From assembly GCF_000208865.1 (NCBI RefSeq), contig NC_018394.1, forward strand, positions 2,979,797 to 3,043,796: 64,000 nucleotides of DNA, in the 5' to 3' direction. This document shows positions 48,951 through 61,200 of this stretch, piece by piece (the stretch's first letter is position 1; each line of letters starts with the position of its first letter). The position numbers and the translations under genes are program-made. The stretch comes from Neospora caninum Liverpool. Taxonomy: Eukaryota > Apicomplexa > Conoidasida > Eucoccidiorida > Sarcocystidae. The notes under the pieces were generated by a model, which did not search any database, was not told the DNA's origin, and saw nothing but the letters and a program-made list of their open reading frames with translations.

Positions 48951-50930
48951 CATACCTGACTGCGCAAAAAACCAGCGCCGCAACGGGAATCGTGCGGCGC
49001 TTCTCAAGCTCCAGTATCGTTTCGTGGGCCTCTACGACGGTTCAGACTTTCTGTGTTTTCTGTACTAAGATTTGTTTTTCGTCAGGGAGATAGACATAGA
49101 CACGATACGCATTTGGGACACAAACCGCCGAAAGGGCGTCTCCGCCGCCGTCTCTCCTCGGATGGTTCACTGGCGCATCGTGGAGGCTGGGAGTTCATGC
49201 TGCAACGAATGCGGGATGTGCAAAGCAGCTCGGAAAGTCTGGCGACCGTCGCTAGCGGCTTGCCGGTATCACGCAAGCGTCCTCGTGCTGGAGAAAGAGG
49301 TGCTTTCATCTGTTACAAAACAGGTCTGAAGAGGTTCCGCAGCACGTCGTTTCTGCTGAAGTGCGCTGGTACGGTTTTTGCAAACCACGAGCTAGCCTCG
49401 AGAACTGTACTGTAATCTTCGGATATGCTTGTCGATACACACATCTAGATAGATCCCAGGAACCTCGGTCCTTGGTGTACAGCAATCATAAAGAACTTGG
49501 TTGTCTGTATCTCATAATTTGAGTCATATTCAGTATCCTAGGTACTAGAATGTCTCTGGTTATTCGATATGAGTTATACCAATGTGAACACATAAGATCA
49601 ACGAATATAACGGTATGCTCTTGAATATAACAGTACAAGCTGTAAACAAAGGACTCCTAAACTTAAACTGAGGAATCAAGTAGGCACAAACCGTACAAGG
49701 ATTAATTCTGTGCATCTGTGCATCTAAGTTGGTACTCGGTTATATATTTTAGACGCTATTTTCCCGGCTAAGCATATGCTAGAAAAAACCATTCAAGTAC
49801 GGTATAATTAGATAGCTGTGATGTTAAGGAGCATAGGAAATGCTACACGCCTTTATGGGTAATGCATTGATACAATTATCGTACAAGCACTCAGCTAGTT
49901 ATTGAGAGACACTCACGAGCCCAAAACTATAACTTCGTAATCTCATTGGTTTGCGATATAACCATAGCACATTGATATTTACACAGTTCAGCCCTGTATT
50001 ATTTAACTCAGTTAATTAGTAGTGGCTATAGTCAGTTGGTATAAAACTAAACCAGCCGTCCAAGCGCTAGTTAAATAACTATAACTTCAGTTATACAGTC
50101 CTCGAGTCATGTGAAATAAAATACACAAGAATACGAAAAAGGCAGTTGTAGCATGAAACATCCTACATTCCCATCCTGTTGCTACTTCTCAGCACAATAG
50201 AACTTGGATCCATGTCTTTACATTCAAGAACTAAACGAGTCAGTCGCTTGCGGAATAACACTACCTATAATAGTCAAGAAGATCATACTATATACTCTGA
50301 TAATAACCCATCCAAAATTGCTTAGTGCTTAGGCCCTATGATTTGCAGAATTCTCCGGTGGAACAGATCGGTTGAGTGCCTTCTGCTGTTCCGAGTGTAG
50401 CCTATATAGGTTGGAGCCTGACACTTCACTTCTTCCCTCATCGACCGTTTCTCCACTAACCGCTGAGAGTCCTCATATGGACCTGCTGGAATCTGCTACT
50501 CGAAATCCCACCGACACGCAGGATGGCAGCAAGTGCACAGATCGCGGAGCCGAGTAATCAGTGGGCACTGGTGAACACAGGATGGGCTGTTCCTCTTGAA
50601 TGCGGTATCGCCGAAACTCCTTTGCTGGAACTGTGATGGGTGCGTTTAACCAATACAATCATATGCCGCACCTAAAAGCACCCTCAACTGTCTCAGATAC
50701 TGTACCCCGAGTCACGCTAACCATGGACATGGGCACGCTTCATGATGCAGTCCGTGATGCCGCCGACGAGGGCGAATCCACGAGCCGTTGTCATCCCTCT
50801 TTGAAACATGGCAATAACCCTTTCGAAGGGTTGCAGCCCCTGCTCGTAAATGGCGTGTGCACACTCCATGTAGTCTCACGTATATGGATACCGAACTGTC
50901 TGGTGTAACTTAGACAAAACGAAAAGCGAA
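48951..50930. repeat. Diverged third partial copy of the SRS block, without an SRS gene
   Basis: 48951-49473 matches 30230-30762 and 39592-40124 with many substitutions. 50320-50930 continues the match (GCTTAGTGCTTAGGCCC, then AATCTGCTACTCGAAATCCC, which is also at 30932). The similarity fades before any SRS gene would appear. The middle is occupied by an unrelated AT-rich insertion. Confidence 0.8.
49474..50319. other. 846-bp AT-rich insertion into the third repeat copy
   Basis: In copies 1 and 2 the word GTCCTT runs directly into GCTTAGCGCTTAGGCCC (junctions 30762/30763 and 40124/40125). In copy 3 GTCCTT ends at 49473 and GCTTAGTGCTTAGGCCC begins at 50320, so everything between is inserted. 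Sample lines are roughly 35-40% GC by eye against about 50% around it. There is no long open frame, no terminal inverted repeat and no clear target-site duplication. The word CTATAACTTC occurs twice inside. A nuclear insertion of organellar DNA is one explanation, not proven. Confidence 0.75.
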
Positions 50931-51175
50931 AGGAAGCGGGGCTGCGCGAACGCAGCAGCCCACCTCACGGCGGGGAAGAGGGATGTCTTCCCTCCGCTAG
51001 TGTCGCTCGAAGGGGCTCAGAAAATCGACTCGAGACCGGCTTCTCAGCTACGTCGACATGAGACTCCTCCCCGCCGGATCGGAGCAGGGAATGGCAATAT
51101 CCCCGATGGACATGACCTGGACGGGACCAAGATCTGGCTGAGATCAGCACCTCACCCCCGGCAACACCTACTGGG

Positions 51176-52500
51176 ATGACAGTTGCGGAGAGAAGCAGGC
51201 TACCTGCTCTTGATCGAATGTTGCGGCTAAGACGAGCATGGACCGGATTCAGAGCAGTCCGAAAAAATGTGGCAAGCTTGGCTTGGCGAGTCTACAAGCG
51301 ATTCACTCGTCTCTTTGTTCACCGAAAAAGTCCATACACACTGAGCATGCGGCACTCCTGTCAATCAGCTTTCCTATGGGTCTTGAGACTGGTCAGGATG
51401 CTCTTGCCCATGGTTGTCGTACGGTTAATCTCAAGGACACTGAAGCATGCACGCAAAGTGGGCAAGACGCGAGAGACTTGCTAATCTCCAGCCGTGTTAT
51501 GCCTCATGACGAAAAGCTTTTGTGTTTGAATCTATGTTCAGACCGGGAACGAGAATCATCCTTACAAGAGAGGGCGTGGCGGTACTGCCAGTGCCTACTC
51601 CATGACGCAAGAGAACGGACCGAAAATTGCGCTCAAAATCATGAGTAGGTATGTTCGAGTGGGTAATTCTGCAGCAGTTCTGTCAGTTGGCGTGTTGGCC
51701 ATGCAAATTCTGCGTCGGGAGGCAGGCGTTGTCGTGCTTCTAGGCACTCAAGATCCTGGTGATACTCCTCAAAAACATCGTCTACTGGTCCTCAGTGACA
51801 TGCCGCAGCTCCCAGGCAAAAAGAATTGGTTCTCCCCTGAACAGTCAAGGATGATCTATATTTTGTGTTCGTATTTACGACTGCGGGAGGAGCTTTAGAA
51901 GATGTGCCCCGTTTCTTGACAGCACCACAAAGAGTTTCGAAGCAAGAATATCCGCAGCAGCTCAGATGGCTAAAATCGTGGCGAGATTCCATCACAAACT
52001 CCTGGTCCATGGGGACGTCAAGCCGTCGAACTTCTTCGTATCCGACAATGGAATGGTGCTCCTAGGCAACTTTTTGTCCGTGTTTCTGCGAGGCGAACTG
52101 TCTATTGTGCGAATCATCACTAGGGCTTTTCCTCACGAGTCCCGAGAACATCAGAATGGCTACCCAATTTTCTGACGTGTGGGTGGAGCTGAATCAGAAT
52201 TCCTACATACTCGCCTTCACGACCTACTTCATCTGGTGTAGTCGACTACCATGGGGAATGCCCATCGATGAACGAGCTTACGACAGGATCGTCGCCCCCC
52301 TCGATCACAACAGGCCAGAGACGGTAAACTTCGGCAACTGCAATGAGATGCCCTCTGGCATCCAGCAGGACATTCAGGCTCTTCCTAGCGAAAAACCCCA
52401 GACAGCGTTGACTCCTGAAAGAGCCCTTGCTGAACTGAAAATCTTCAAGCCCTATCCCCCCGAATCTGCTGCACATGCACAGTGTACTCATTCATGTGAG
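51176..52500 (+). pseudogene. Degenerate rhoptry (ROP) kinase pseudogene
   Basis: ROP kinases are secreted effectors injected into the host cell; many are pseudokinases. Here fragments appear in order but in changing frames. 51176-51484 has an arginine-rich amphipathic segment (LRLRRAWTGFRAVRKNVAS), like the membrane-binding helices of ROP2-type proteins. Around 51560-51660 is a Gly-loop-like GRGGTASAYS and an ALKIM lysine. About 51865-51965, in another frame, resembles the hinge region. 51966-52090 has a catalytic-loop-like LVHGDVKPSNFF followed by LLGNF in place of the DFG strand. 52105-52460, in a third frame, has TSPENI, a Trp-Cys-Arg/Ser-Leu-Pro-type segment (FIWCSRLPWGMP) and the C-lobe end (TPERALAELKIF). 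At least three frame changes and an in-frame stop at 51482 break it. It is probably dead unless the assembly has indel errors. Confidence 0.8.
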
Positions 52501-54905
52501 CACGAAAATGTGGACCGCTCTAGGATCAGGAGCATGTGAACATCTGCATCCCCCGATTGTCCAGGATCACAAGGTAGCTGATGTCGTCCATCAACCCTCG
52601 ATTCTGCTGTTAGTTTTCACCTTTTCCCCCGGGAGAGGTCTCACATTTGTCATTGCACCACATAAGTCAGAAACGACACACACAAGTCGTTCTTTGTCAA
52701 GATGTGCGACTGATAATGCTCTGAGCAACTCCAATGTAAAGCGTACACGGAACCTGGTGGGTTCGCGGGGGGTTATACCCTACAGGGCATGAAATATGAG
52801 AGCCACTGCTTAACGCACCATGGCAGTATTTTTGCCCCAAGACGGGTAAAGGCGCAGACTAAGATGTGAACACTAGCTGCATCTACAAGAAGACCCCTGC
52901 ATAGACAGTCAGAAGTGGTCCTCTCTCCAAAGGATGTAGAACCCTGACGTGCCCGTGCTTGCTGCTTTTGTGTACGTACTTAGGAATCCCATTTTATGTG
53001 TAACAGGGAGTCTAGCTACAGTTATCTGATTGGTATTGCATGCCCTGAGTCTTGCCAGCCGCTCTTCTTAGCGTGTTCGACTGTTTGTTGGTGTACCATT
53101 ACTCGCTTTTTTAGAGTCCAAATCGGACAGTCTTCGAAAGCTGTTGCCTTTTGCTACCCAGCTGTTCGGTTTGCACCTGTTGAAAAATAAGGGCTTTTGA
53201 AAGCAAGTGACGATACGATTCTGCCCGCTTTGACCTGGAGTCCCTCTGGAAATCGTTCAAATTCGGGGGGAGTAGGAGACATCTGGAATTAATTCGATCA
53301 GCATCAAAAGAAAGTAATAGTGTTCAGAGATTTGAGTGAAGCCACGGAACACAGAGTCTGCCTGAGTCGCAAGCTCCGTGAACCGCCACTCCGCGCTGTT
53401 GAGTTGCGCAAGATTGACCCCTGAAATTTTGTCTGAGGCGTACTTGCCGCGCAGACAGCTGGTCGGGAACTCGATAGACGGCCAAAGATCTCTCCATTTT
53501 TCGGCCCGCCTTGAAACCATGCCGTCACATATTGGATGGCGCCCGTCGAGCGTCAACCGCTCCATTGTATCTGTTCACTTTGAGTGTGAGTAATTTCCGT
53601 TTCACAAGATGTCGACAAAAAACAAAGGGACATGAGCTGGTCTTCCTAGATACCAAAGAGGACGTTTGGTCCCTCCCTCTTTGGCACATGGCAAGAGAAG
53701 AGGCCGGCGCATGCTTTTCGAGGGTGTGCAAAGGAACAAAAAAGGACACGTTCACAAAAAGACTACCCGAGGAAGCTCAAACACTATTCCCTCTCCACAC
53801 ACGGCTGTCGCGCGTGAAACGCCTCTGCATGCGTATGCAAACGTAACCCCGTGCAGATAAACTGTGTATGCGTGCATAAACCCATATGCCTATATGTATA
53901 TACATACATACATTCGCCCATTGACGTGTAGAGTGCTGCCTTGAGACGGTGTGATCTTCAGAGGTGATGAAGTCGAGACAGTAGAGTTTGCTCCCTCTCA
54001 CATCAGTGAAAAACGCCGTCTCCGGCCACATGTGTAGTCTTTCGGGTTCAAAATTGGACGCGTCCCTGCGGAAGGCGCTTCTCCTCGTCGACCGAGTCCG
54101 GCTCGTCTTCCCCCGCACCACCGTCTCAAGAGAGAACGGCTGAAGCGGTACTTTCCATGCCTCTTTCAAAAACTCTTTCCTATTCTTCAGTGGACATGAA
54201 CTCGATCTCTTGAGAAAAAGGGGAATTAGCACATCCTTGGGTTCGCCAGATGCTTCACGGGAGCGGACCCTCCTTGTGTTGATGCGACTGCCTGTCAAAC
54301 TTCTAGCGAAGGGGCGAAGAGCAGCCACCGACTCGTTTTTGCGGGTCGATTCCTTCGTTCGGTTGCTGTTTTTCTCTCTTCTTCACGAGGGTTTCCTCGC
54401 GACTTTTGGGGCGAATCACGCCAGCACAGCTGGTTCTTTCCTGCTTTGCTGGTCGCCAGAGGAGACATCTTGGCTGTCTCGACAAGGAGGTACATCCCAG
54501 AAAGCAGCTGGTGCAGGTTACCCTTGGTCCACCTTCACCAGAGGCCTTCTTGCACTGTTGTTATTCCCTTGAGGCGCAGATTCAAATCAAACAGACTGCA
54601 GCTGATTTGAGGGTCGCCGGCCATCCCCACAGCTCGAAGCGTCGTCACGGGGACCCTACAGAACGGCAGTCGACAAAAAACGGAAAACAGTTTTTTTCCC
54701 ACCAGATCTTGAAAGACGAAACTCCAGGAGGATGGACCTAACGCGGTTAAACGTTCGAAGAGGCACTGCTTTTCCGTCGTGGAAACAGAGCGCCACACAA
54801 GCACATCGGCGCATGCGCAGCTGCTTTGGAGGGGAGAAATCACTCGCATGATGCGAACACACGACTCCCCACAGCTACTGCGATGTCTCGAGCATACCTC
54901 CTATA

Positions 54906-54939
<34 letters not shown>

Positions 54940-55111
54940 TTCAGAATTCTACTTATGACGACGAGAAAACCATGAATTATGCACATATATATAGGAAGGT
55001 TGCGATTAACGTGTCGTACAAAAAGAGTAGGTTCGAGTCCGTGGGTGCGAGAGGATGTGACCGTGGAGCTGTTTGACAGAGGCATTTGGAGCTCCATTCG
55101 CATTTTTGCGT
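52501..55111. other. Region without a supported gene
   Basis: Between the ROP relic and the 3' end of the RING-TRAF gene. A minus-strand open frame at 53777-54328 lacks an ATG at its start and shows no domain. A GGTTCGAGTCC word at 55030 resembles a tRNA B box but has no cloverleaf. It probably contains the 3' UTR of the RING-TRAF gene next to spacer. Confidence 0.5.
54908..54937. repeat. (TA)n microsatellite
   Basis: Perfect AT/TA run downstream of the RING-TRAF gene. Confidence 0.9.
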
Positions 55112-58100
55112 TTACTTTTCAATGATGGCGTGGAACTCGCCAAAGGTTCTGCCGGCTTCCACAGAAGCAACGTTCGGGAGGAAGGGTCGAAGTTGCTCGC
55201 GAAGATCCTCGTAGGAAATCGCTTTTTCTTGATTTCTCCATTCAAAGGAAATGCGGAAGGAATGGAGCTCGGAGTTCGCGTTTCCATCCTGTTGTCCGGA
55301 CGCCTCGTCGGCAGCCTGCGCCGCACTTTCGGCCCCTCCACTGCTGGCCTCGCCCGCGTCTCCGTGCCCCGCTTGCGGCTCCGAGCCAACGCGCTGCTTC
55401 TTTCGCTCGCCCTCTTCAACGGGAGAGAGCCCGCTCTCTTCTTCTCTCCCTCGTCCGGACGAGCGACGGCGCTTCTCCAGGCGCCGCTCTCTGTCCTCTT
55501 CACTGAGCGGCTCCACGCCCTCCTCCGCGTCTGAGACGGCGGAAGAAGTAGCGCGTTGCTCTATGTCCCTTACAATTTTGAACGCGCAACACTCTGCGTG
55601 ACGTTCTCGGTACTTCTTCTTGATCAGCAAGCCACAGCCAGCAGACTCAAAGTGTGGGCAACGGACGAACTTCTCCATGTTCCTGTATCTGCAGAGAAGG
55701 ACAGACACGCCAGAGGCCAGGTGTCTGTCGGCGCGAAAAAAAGGAAAAGCAAAGACTCCATCGACTGCACTCGCAATGCATCAATCGAACCGGATACACA
55801 CACTCCCCGCGACACGGGTAGAGACACCAAGACCAGCGTCGCTGGCTGCACGCCATCTGTATGACACACGCACATCCAGACGAAGCCTCTTCTTCCAAAG
55901 AGATTTCACGGGAAACCTAAAATTCGCGTGTTGGATTGACATCTAGCACCTTGTCGTTAATCGGTGTGCTCTAAATCTACATTCACCTTATAACTTCGGT
56001 TCTTTAGTTGCCAAAAAACGAGGCGCAGGCACTGAGGGCGAAGCATCCACAGCCACTCTGCATGCAGCGAGAATCTCTCCAGGCGAAGCGCCCGTGTCTC
56101 TCTCCAGGCGAAGCGCCCGTGTCTCGCAGGTCTCCCCGCTCCACGTTTCCTCCAGAAGTATTCACAGAAGAATTAAAGAAAGGCTTTAACCGAGAACCCC
56201 ATCTGTTTTACCTCGTCAAAAAATTTCTATGTGAACACAAAACCGCACCCCAAAAGAAACCTTGACACGCTACAGATTTTAAACATCAAAACGTCTCCAC
56301 ATTTCTATATGCACATATCTATATACATATATATACATATATACATATAGGTGCACGTATGGCGTGTAGAGACTTTGTGTGGATGTTGGACAAACCTGCA
56401 TCGGCGTTCGTGGAGCAGCAGAAGTTCTTCGGTGCCTCGCACTTTGCACCCGGACATATTGTGGCGACAGGCTCGGACACGTGGGTTGAATCGACAGCGC
56501 TTTTCGTGGACGGGGGCCTGAGATAGAGAGAGAGAGAGGCGCGCATGGCGACGCGTTTTCCACCAGCCGTCTAGGGCCTCGGAAACTCCCGAGTGAAGAA
56601 CTCCGTCGCTAGGGACGGGCGATCCCTTAGACTTTGGCATTCAATCTTTGTTTTGCGCAGGCCAATTCACCAGCAGTCTCTGTTCCTCTCCCGCCCTTCC
56701 GGCACTGCCGACCCTCGGGGGGGTTGTGCGTTCCTCCGTTAGACGCGCAACGAGGAAGTTCACCTGCCTCTAGCTCCGCGCTTACCTCCCGTCTGATGAG
56801 AGGCGCAATGCATCCGCGGTCTCGAAAGGAGCAGAAGACGAGGACATGCGGGCACACGTTCTCGTGGGCTTCCACTTGCTCGAGCGTCCCGGAGACGTTG
56901 CAGCCACTCACTGCGCCGACGCACACGACCCGCAAGGCCCGAACCTAGGAAAAAAACAAGGCGGAGGCAAAACAGATCGATACAGCGATCGGCCAAGGCG
57001 GAGGCAAAACAGATCGAGACAGCGATCGGCCAGACGCGGCCGAAGAACGCGAGAAAGTCACTGCAGAAAACGCGAAAGGGTTGCTGTGCACTCTTCTGTT
57101 TGAGAACCTGACCGACGAACACGGTCGATTTCCAGAAATTCCCTCTCGCGTGCCTCCAGACTGCCTCCCCCGTCATTCTCTCCGACAAATTGGTCAGGCT
57201 TTCATAACGCCTCCGCGTTCACGTGTCGCGCACTTTCCTCCCGGGACTGTTTCGAGCAACTGACTGGAGTGTTTTGTGCGCATTCGGCAGCAAGCAAACC
57301 CGTAAGCGTTTCGAGAGGCGCGGCGCGTTCCTCCCGTTCTCTCCGTTTCGGCATTCGAAACGCCCCCGACGACTCCCCGCCTGCGTCGTCCTCCAGACTC
57401 TCCAATCACGCACGACTTCTCACATGCCCACCCTCCCCGAGCCCGCGGCAGATTCCGCAGACATCACGTACACAAAACCACGAGCCACGGCGTGAGGGTT
57501 CAGCGCGATATCCACACCTGCATTACCCATGACTACTCCTGTTGTACCACCAAGGGTGAATAGAAGAACGAAACTCAGGGCAGCCCATAGGTCAGCTGTT
57601 TGTGTGGTTGTGTCTGACTAGCCATATAGGTACCTAAAACCCGTGTTGCTTGTCGCCTCGCGTCCTTCTTCCCTGACCGATCCGTGCTCTTGGGGGAGTT
57701 GAGGCTTTCCTCGCGCCGCGGTCGGCGAGCGGACCCTCGCTTACCCTCGCAACTTTGTCTCCTCCAATGCTCATCAGGTTCGTGGCGCTGACGGCTGTGC
57801 GACACAGCGGGCAGTTCACGGCTTGTTGCTGTCTGAGGCGATTGTTAATGTGGCTGTTGATGCACGTGTAGCAGAAGAAGTGTGCACAGGGCGTGCGGCA
57901 GCTGACTGCACTGTCGAAGCAAATGGGGCACTTTAGGTCTTCAGGGACTTCGTCCAGGTAGGTCCGGCGAACGGGAACTGGAATCGCCGGCGCGCCTCGC
58001 GAGGCGCCAGCAGTGTCTGTACACCCGCTGCTTGAGCTGCTCGCTCCCACTGCGTCTCTGGTTTCTCGCCAAGCTGCGCTTTCCTGGTCATTCCCAGGGT

Positions 58101-58233
58101 GCGCGTGCGGCGCGCCGGACCCAAGCCCCGCAGAACTCGGCGACGGCTGCTCGTCGTGTGCACTGCGGCCACCCTCGCTCGGAGCCGCAACGAGAGAAGA
58201 CCTCGCAGAGGCCGCGTCCTGAGTGGAAACCAT
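55112..58233 (-). CDS. RING finger protein with four TRAF-type zinc fingers, probable E3 ubiquitin ligase
   Basis: Minus-strand exons 58233-57745, 56944-56786, 56517-56396 and 55688-55112 give 448 aa; all junctions are GT/AG and in phase. The ATG at 58233 sits in TCCCATGG. Residues 1-95 are low-complexity Ser/Ala. A C3HC4 RING follows: C102, C105, C116, H118, C121, C124, C141, C144 (CPICFDSAV, CAHFFC, CPLCR). Then come four tandem TRAF-like fingers. The first three have identical spacing, C-x6-C-x11-H-x3-C: one in exon 2, one formed across the exon 2/3 junction, one in exon 3. The fourth (exon 4) is C-x7-C-x11-H-x3-C. The finger spanning a splice junction supports the gene model. The C-terminal part is charged, Glu/Arg-rich then Ala/Ser-rich, ending in a possible short coiled coil (YEDLREQLRPFLP). 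RING proteins recruit E2 enzymes; TRAF fingers usually mediate protein contacts. The substrate is unknown. No MATH domain is present. Confidence 0.9.
56075..56124. repeat. 25-bp tandem repeat, two copies
   Basis: CTCTCCAGGCGAAGCGCCCG plus five bases, twice in tandem, in the last intron of the RING-TRAF gene. Confidence 0.9.
56958..57031. repeat. 37-bp tandem repeat, two copies
   Basis: A unit starting AAGGCGGAGGCAAAACAGAT occurs twice with a single T/G difference (CGATACAG versus CGAGACAG). It begins 14 bp before the acceptor side of exon 2 of the RING-TRAF gene, in intron 1. Confidence 0.92.
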
Positions 58234-61200
58234 GGGACCGAACGGGAGAAGGCGAGGCGACAGAGAGGGCCCGACGCGGGAGTCTGAGAGCGAGAGCCGC
58301 GAGCGAACCGCGCCTGCACGTTGGAGGGGAGGTTCTCCCGACTTTGGAGGCGACGGGAATCGAAACCAAGGGGAAAATGAGAGACGGCACACCTCTGCGT
58401 GAAGCAAGAACAGGGGAAAGAGAGTGGCGAAAGGAAGGGGACTTGCCGAAATGGCCCGCGCGCGTGGAACCTCCGGCCTGCCTCGGGTACGGTGCCGCAG
58501 AATCTCTGAAGGAAGGCGTGGAGGCAGTCCCAGGGGAAACGGAGCAGCGATTCGCGCTTTTCCGCGTGAAAAAACTGCCGCGGAAGAAAGAAACGATGGG
58601 ACAGACGGACGTCCAGAAACGAAAAAGACTGATGCGGGGAGCTTCGTTTTCTGCGGCAACCGAGTGACGGTCTCACCACACACACAGACCCGCCCTGTGG
58701 AACTCAAGTGGAGAAAGGAACGAGACTGGCTCTTCCTGGTTTCTCAGAACAGCCGTCTTTGTTTTCGGTTTTGAGGAACACCAGAGAGACGACCTTTGCC
58801 AGAGTGCGCCGGCCGCCTTTGTGTACGGGGAACCGGAGTGATCTACGCGACTGAGCGGCAAAACCAAAGTGTACCTCACAGCGGCTTTCCACGCGATACA
58901 GAGTGCAAATGGCACCGGGCTTTCCTGGAAAAACGCGTCCGATCCATGCGAGTGTCCTGCTGACTTTCACGCCCCTTCATTTCCACCGTTCGACATTTTG
59001 CGCAAGCAGACAGGCACGCAACTGAGTGCGCGAGCGCGTGGGTTGCGCAGGGAACTCCAAACCGTCGAACCCGACGGACTGACCAGCCAAGGGTCACGAA
59101 TTGGAGTGCCGAGAAGGAAACAAGGTGGAACAGGAGGGGCTGCGTGGGAACGGACGAGCAACGCGGAAGACGTCCCAGGTTCCCCCCTTTCGCTTACCAC
59201 CCTGGACGCAGTGCTGCGAGCTCGATCGCGCAGATTCCCGTCTCTCTGGCCCAGTGAGCTCAAGCACGGATGGGAACCAAGAGCACGGGAAGAGGGGAAG
59301 CAAAGCGATCAGGAGTGAGGAGACACCAATTTTCAGTTGGAGAGGGTGGAAAACAACGCAGACGAGACGGCTTGAACCATTCTAACCAAAGCACCACCGA
59401 AGGGAAGGGGGGATCCCCGCCACGTGTCTTCTCACGACTAACACACGTTTGGCAAGCGCGGACACGTGGCCGATGATGTGTTGTGCGGCAGCTGAGGAAA
59501 CGCACGAAAGACGTGTGCCAGGCGTAAGCGGGGAGAGACTTGCACAGGAAACAAGACAGTAGAGAAGGGAAAATTAGCGGCGCTATGGAAGACGAAAGCG
59601 TTCTCAGGCGGGCAGATCTTTTCACACCCGAGGGGGGGAAGGTGTGTAACAGACGCAAGCTGGTGAGGGAGCGTCACATGCGCCACCGCTGTTTTCGGCC
59701 GGTATGCAGCTGAAAAAGATAACATCCCCAGGCTGGTGTTTGCTCTTCCACCTCTGAGGTCCCTCCGCGAGAATCGAAAACTGGTGTCTCACAAAAACCT
59801 CTTTTCGTGAAAAACAATGTGACGACTGAGAGGCACAAACTCGACTGAAGGCGTTGCAGGTGTCCAGGAGCTGCTCCAAAATCGTGCAACGAGTGACCTG
59901 CGTGGAGGTATAGGACGCCCTGAGATGGTATGTTTGCGTGTGCATGTCTCGTTGAATTTCTTCTGATTCTCCCCGACAAAGAGCGCCGCCAATTTCAGTG
60001 TGAAACCCAGCGAAAAAGACATCCTTGTGTTCCTCCAGTGACGCTGCGTGACGCCGGCTTTTTCGGAAATCCTTCCTTAAATTGGTACGCGGAGGCACCG
60101 TTGTGTACGTGAGGCGTACTCGCTCTAGACATAGGATTGCGCACGGGTTCAAGAGTAAGAACTTCACTTGGACGAGCAGAAGGACCTGAGACACCGCACC
60201 TTTCGAGCTGTTTTTTGCCTCGAGACGCCTGTTAGGATTGCGCGCATCTCTCGCCGATTCGCTGCCTTTCCTTCCTCACGTTCATGAGTTGGCATCACGG
60301 GAACGTACTTGCCTATGCTGAGTTACTCCTACACAAGTCGTAGAAAGATTATTGGCTTCTGTCGGTGCACCCACGTCTAGTAGTTCCACTAGTTCCGCTG
60401 ACCAAAGCGCGGTTCTCGACGCAACTCTACGCCCGCAGAACCGGCAGGTCTTTCTCAGTGAAACGCGGAGCTACGCGTGTGCATGGCGTGACAGCGTTGA
60501 GATAACTTGAACGCAGGGAGACCAGCACTAATTCGAAACTGGCTGCGGTGGAAACGCCGACGTCCATAGTGGGCCTGGAGCACGTGGCCATTTCGGACAT
60601 GTGCACGTTTACTGCAATAGCACCGATGTAAGCGCCGAGCGCGCATCCTTTCCCCTTGTGACCAGTTCTTCCCCGGCGAATTGAAAAGCTCCGTCTTCGA
60701 ACGCCGGTTCCACGGACAGGCGGAAGACGACATGGAGCATCTTCGACTGGGAAGTTCTGCGCTAACACCCAGTTGCGGGGTGCTCCCGACAGCTAAGCCC
60801 GCACGTTCTTTAGCGGAACTTCAGCACTCCTGAGAAGCAAAGAGCAATAGCAGCCACGGTGAATCAGCTGCTCTCAGGAGCTGCGATGCACCGACAAACA
60901 AAAGCTAAAGATTTGCCTGACGCCCCTTTTTTCTGGACCGCTGCTGCTCACTGTTGGTATGATAGCGACCTGCACCAGCCAAGGAAGTGTGTCTGTGTTG
61001 CAAACTGATGGACCGGCAGGCAAAATTTCCAGCTTCTCTTCTTGTAGTGACGTTCGTTTCAGCTCCGGCGTAGGGTCTCATAAACTTGAGAGTGACGCCG
61101 AGGCCCCCGCAAAAAGACAGGCACTTCATTTCTGCACGAGCGGAACCAGAGCATCAGTGCCCATATGTAAACAGCCGTTGTCATCCCAGCATGTACGGAT

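Noticed and set aside
49474..50319. Considered as a transposon
   Set aside because: No terminal repeats, target-site duplication or coding capacity for a transposase or reverse transcriptase; described only as an insertion.
53777..54328. 183-codon minus-strand frame
   Set aside because: Starts at a non-ATG codon and runs through TA-rich sequence; no recognisable domain.
55020..55050. GGTTCGAGTCC, a tRNA B-box-like word
   Set aside because: No A box, anticodon arm or acceptor stem can be folded around it.
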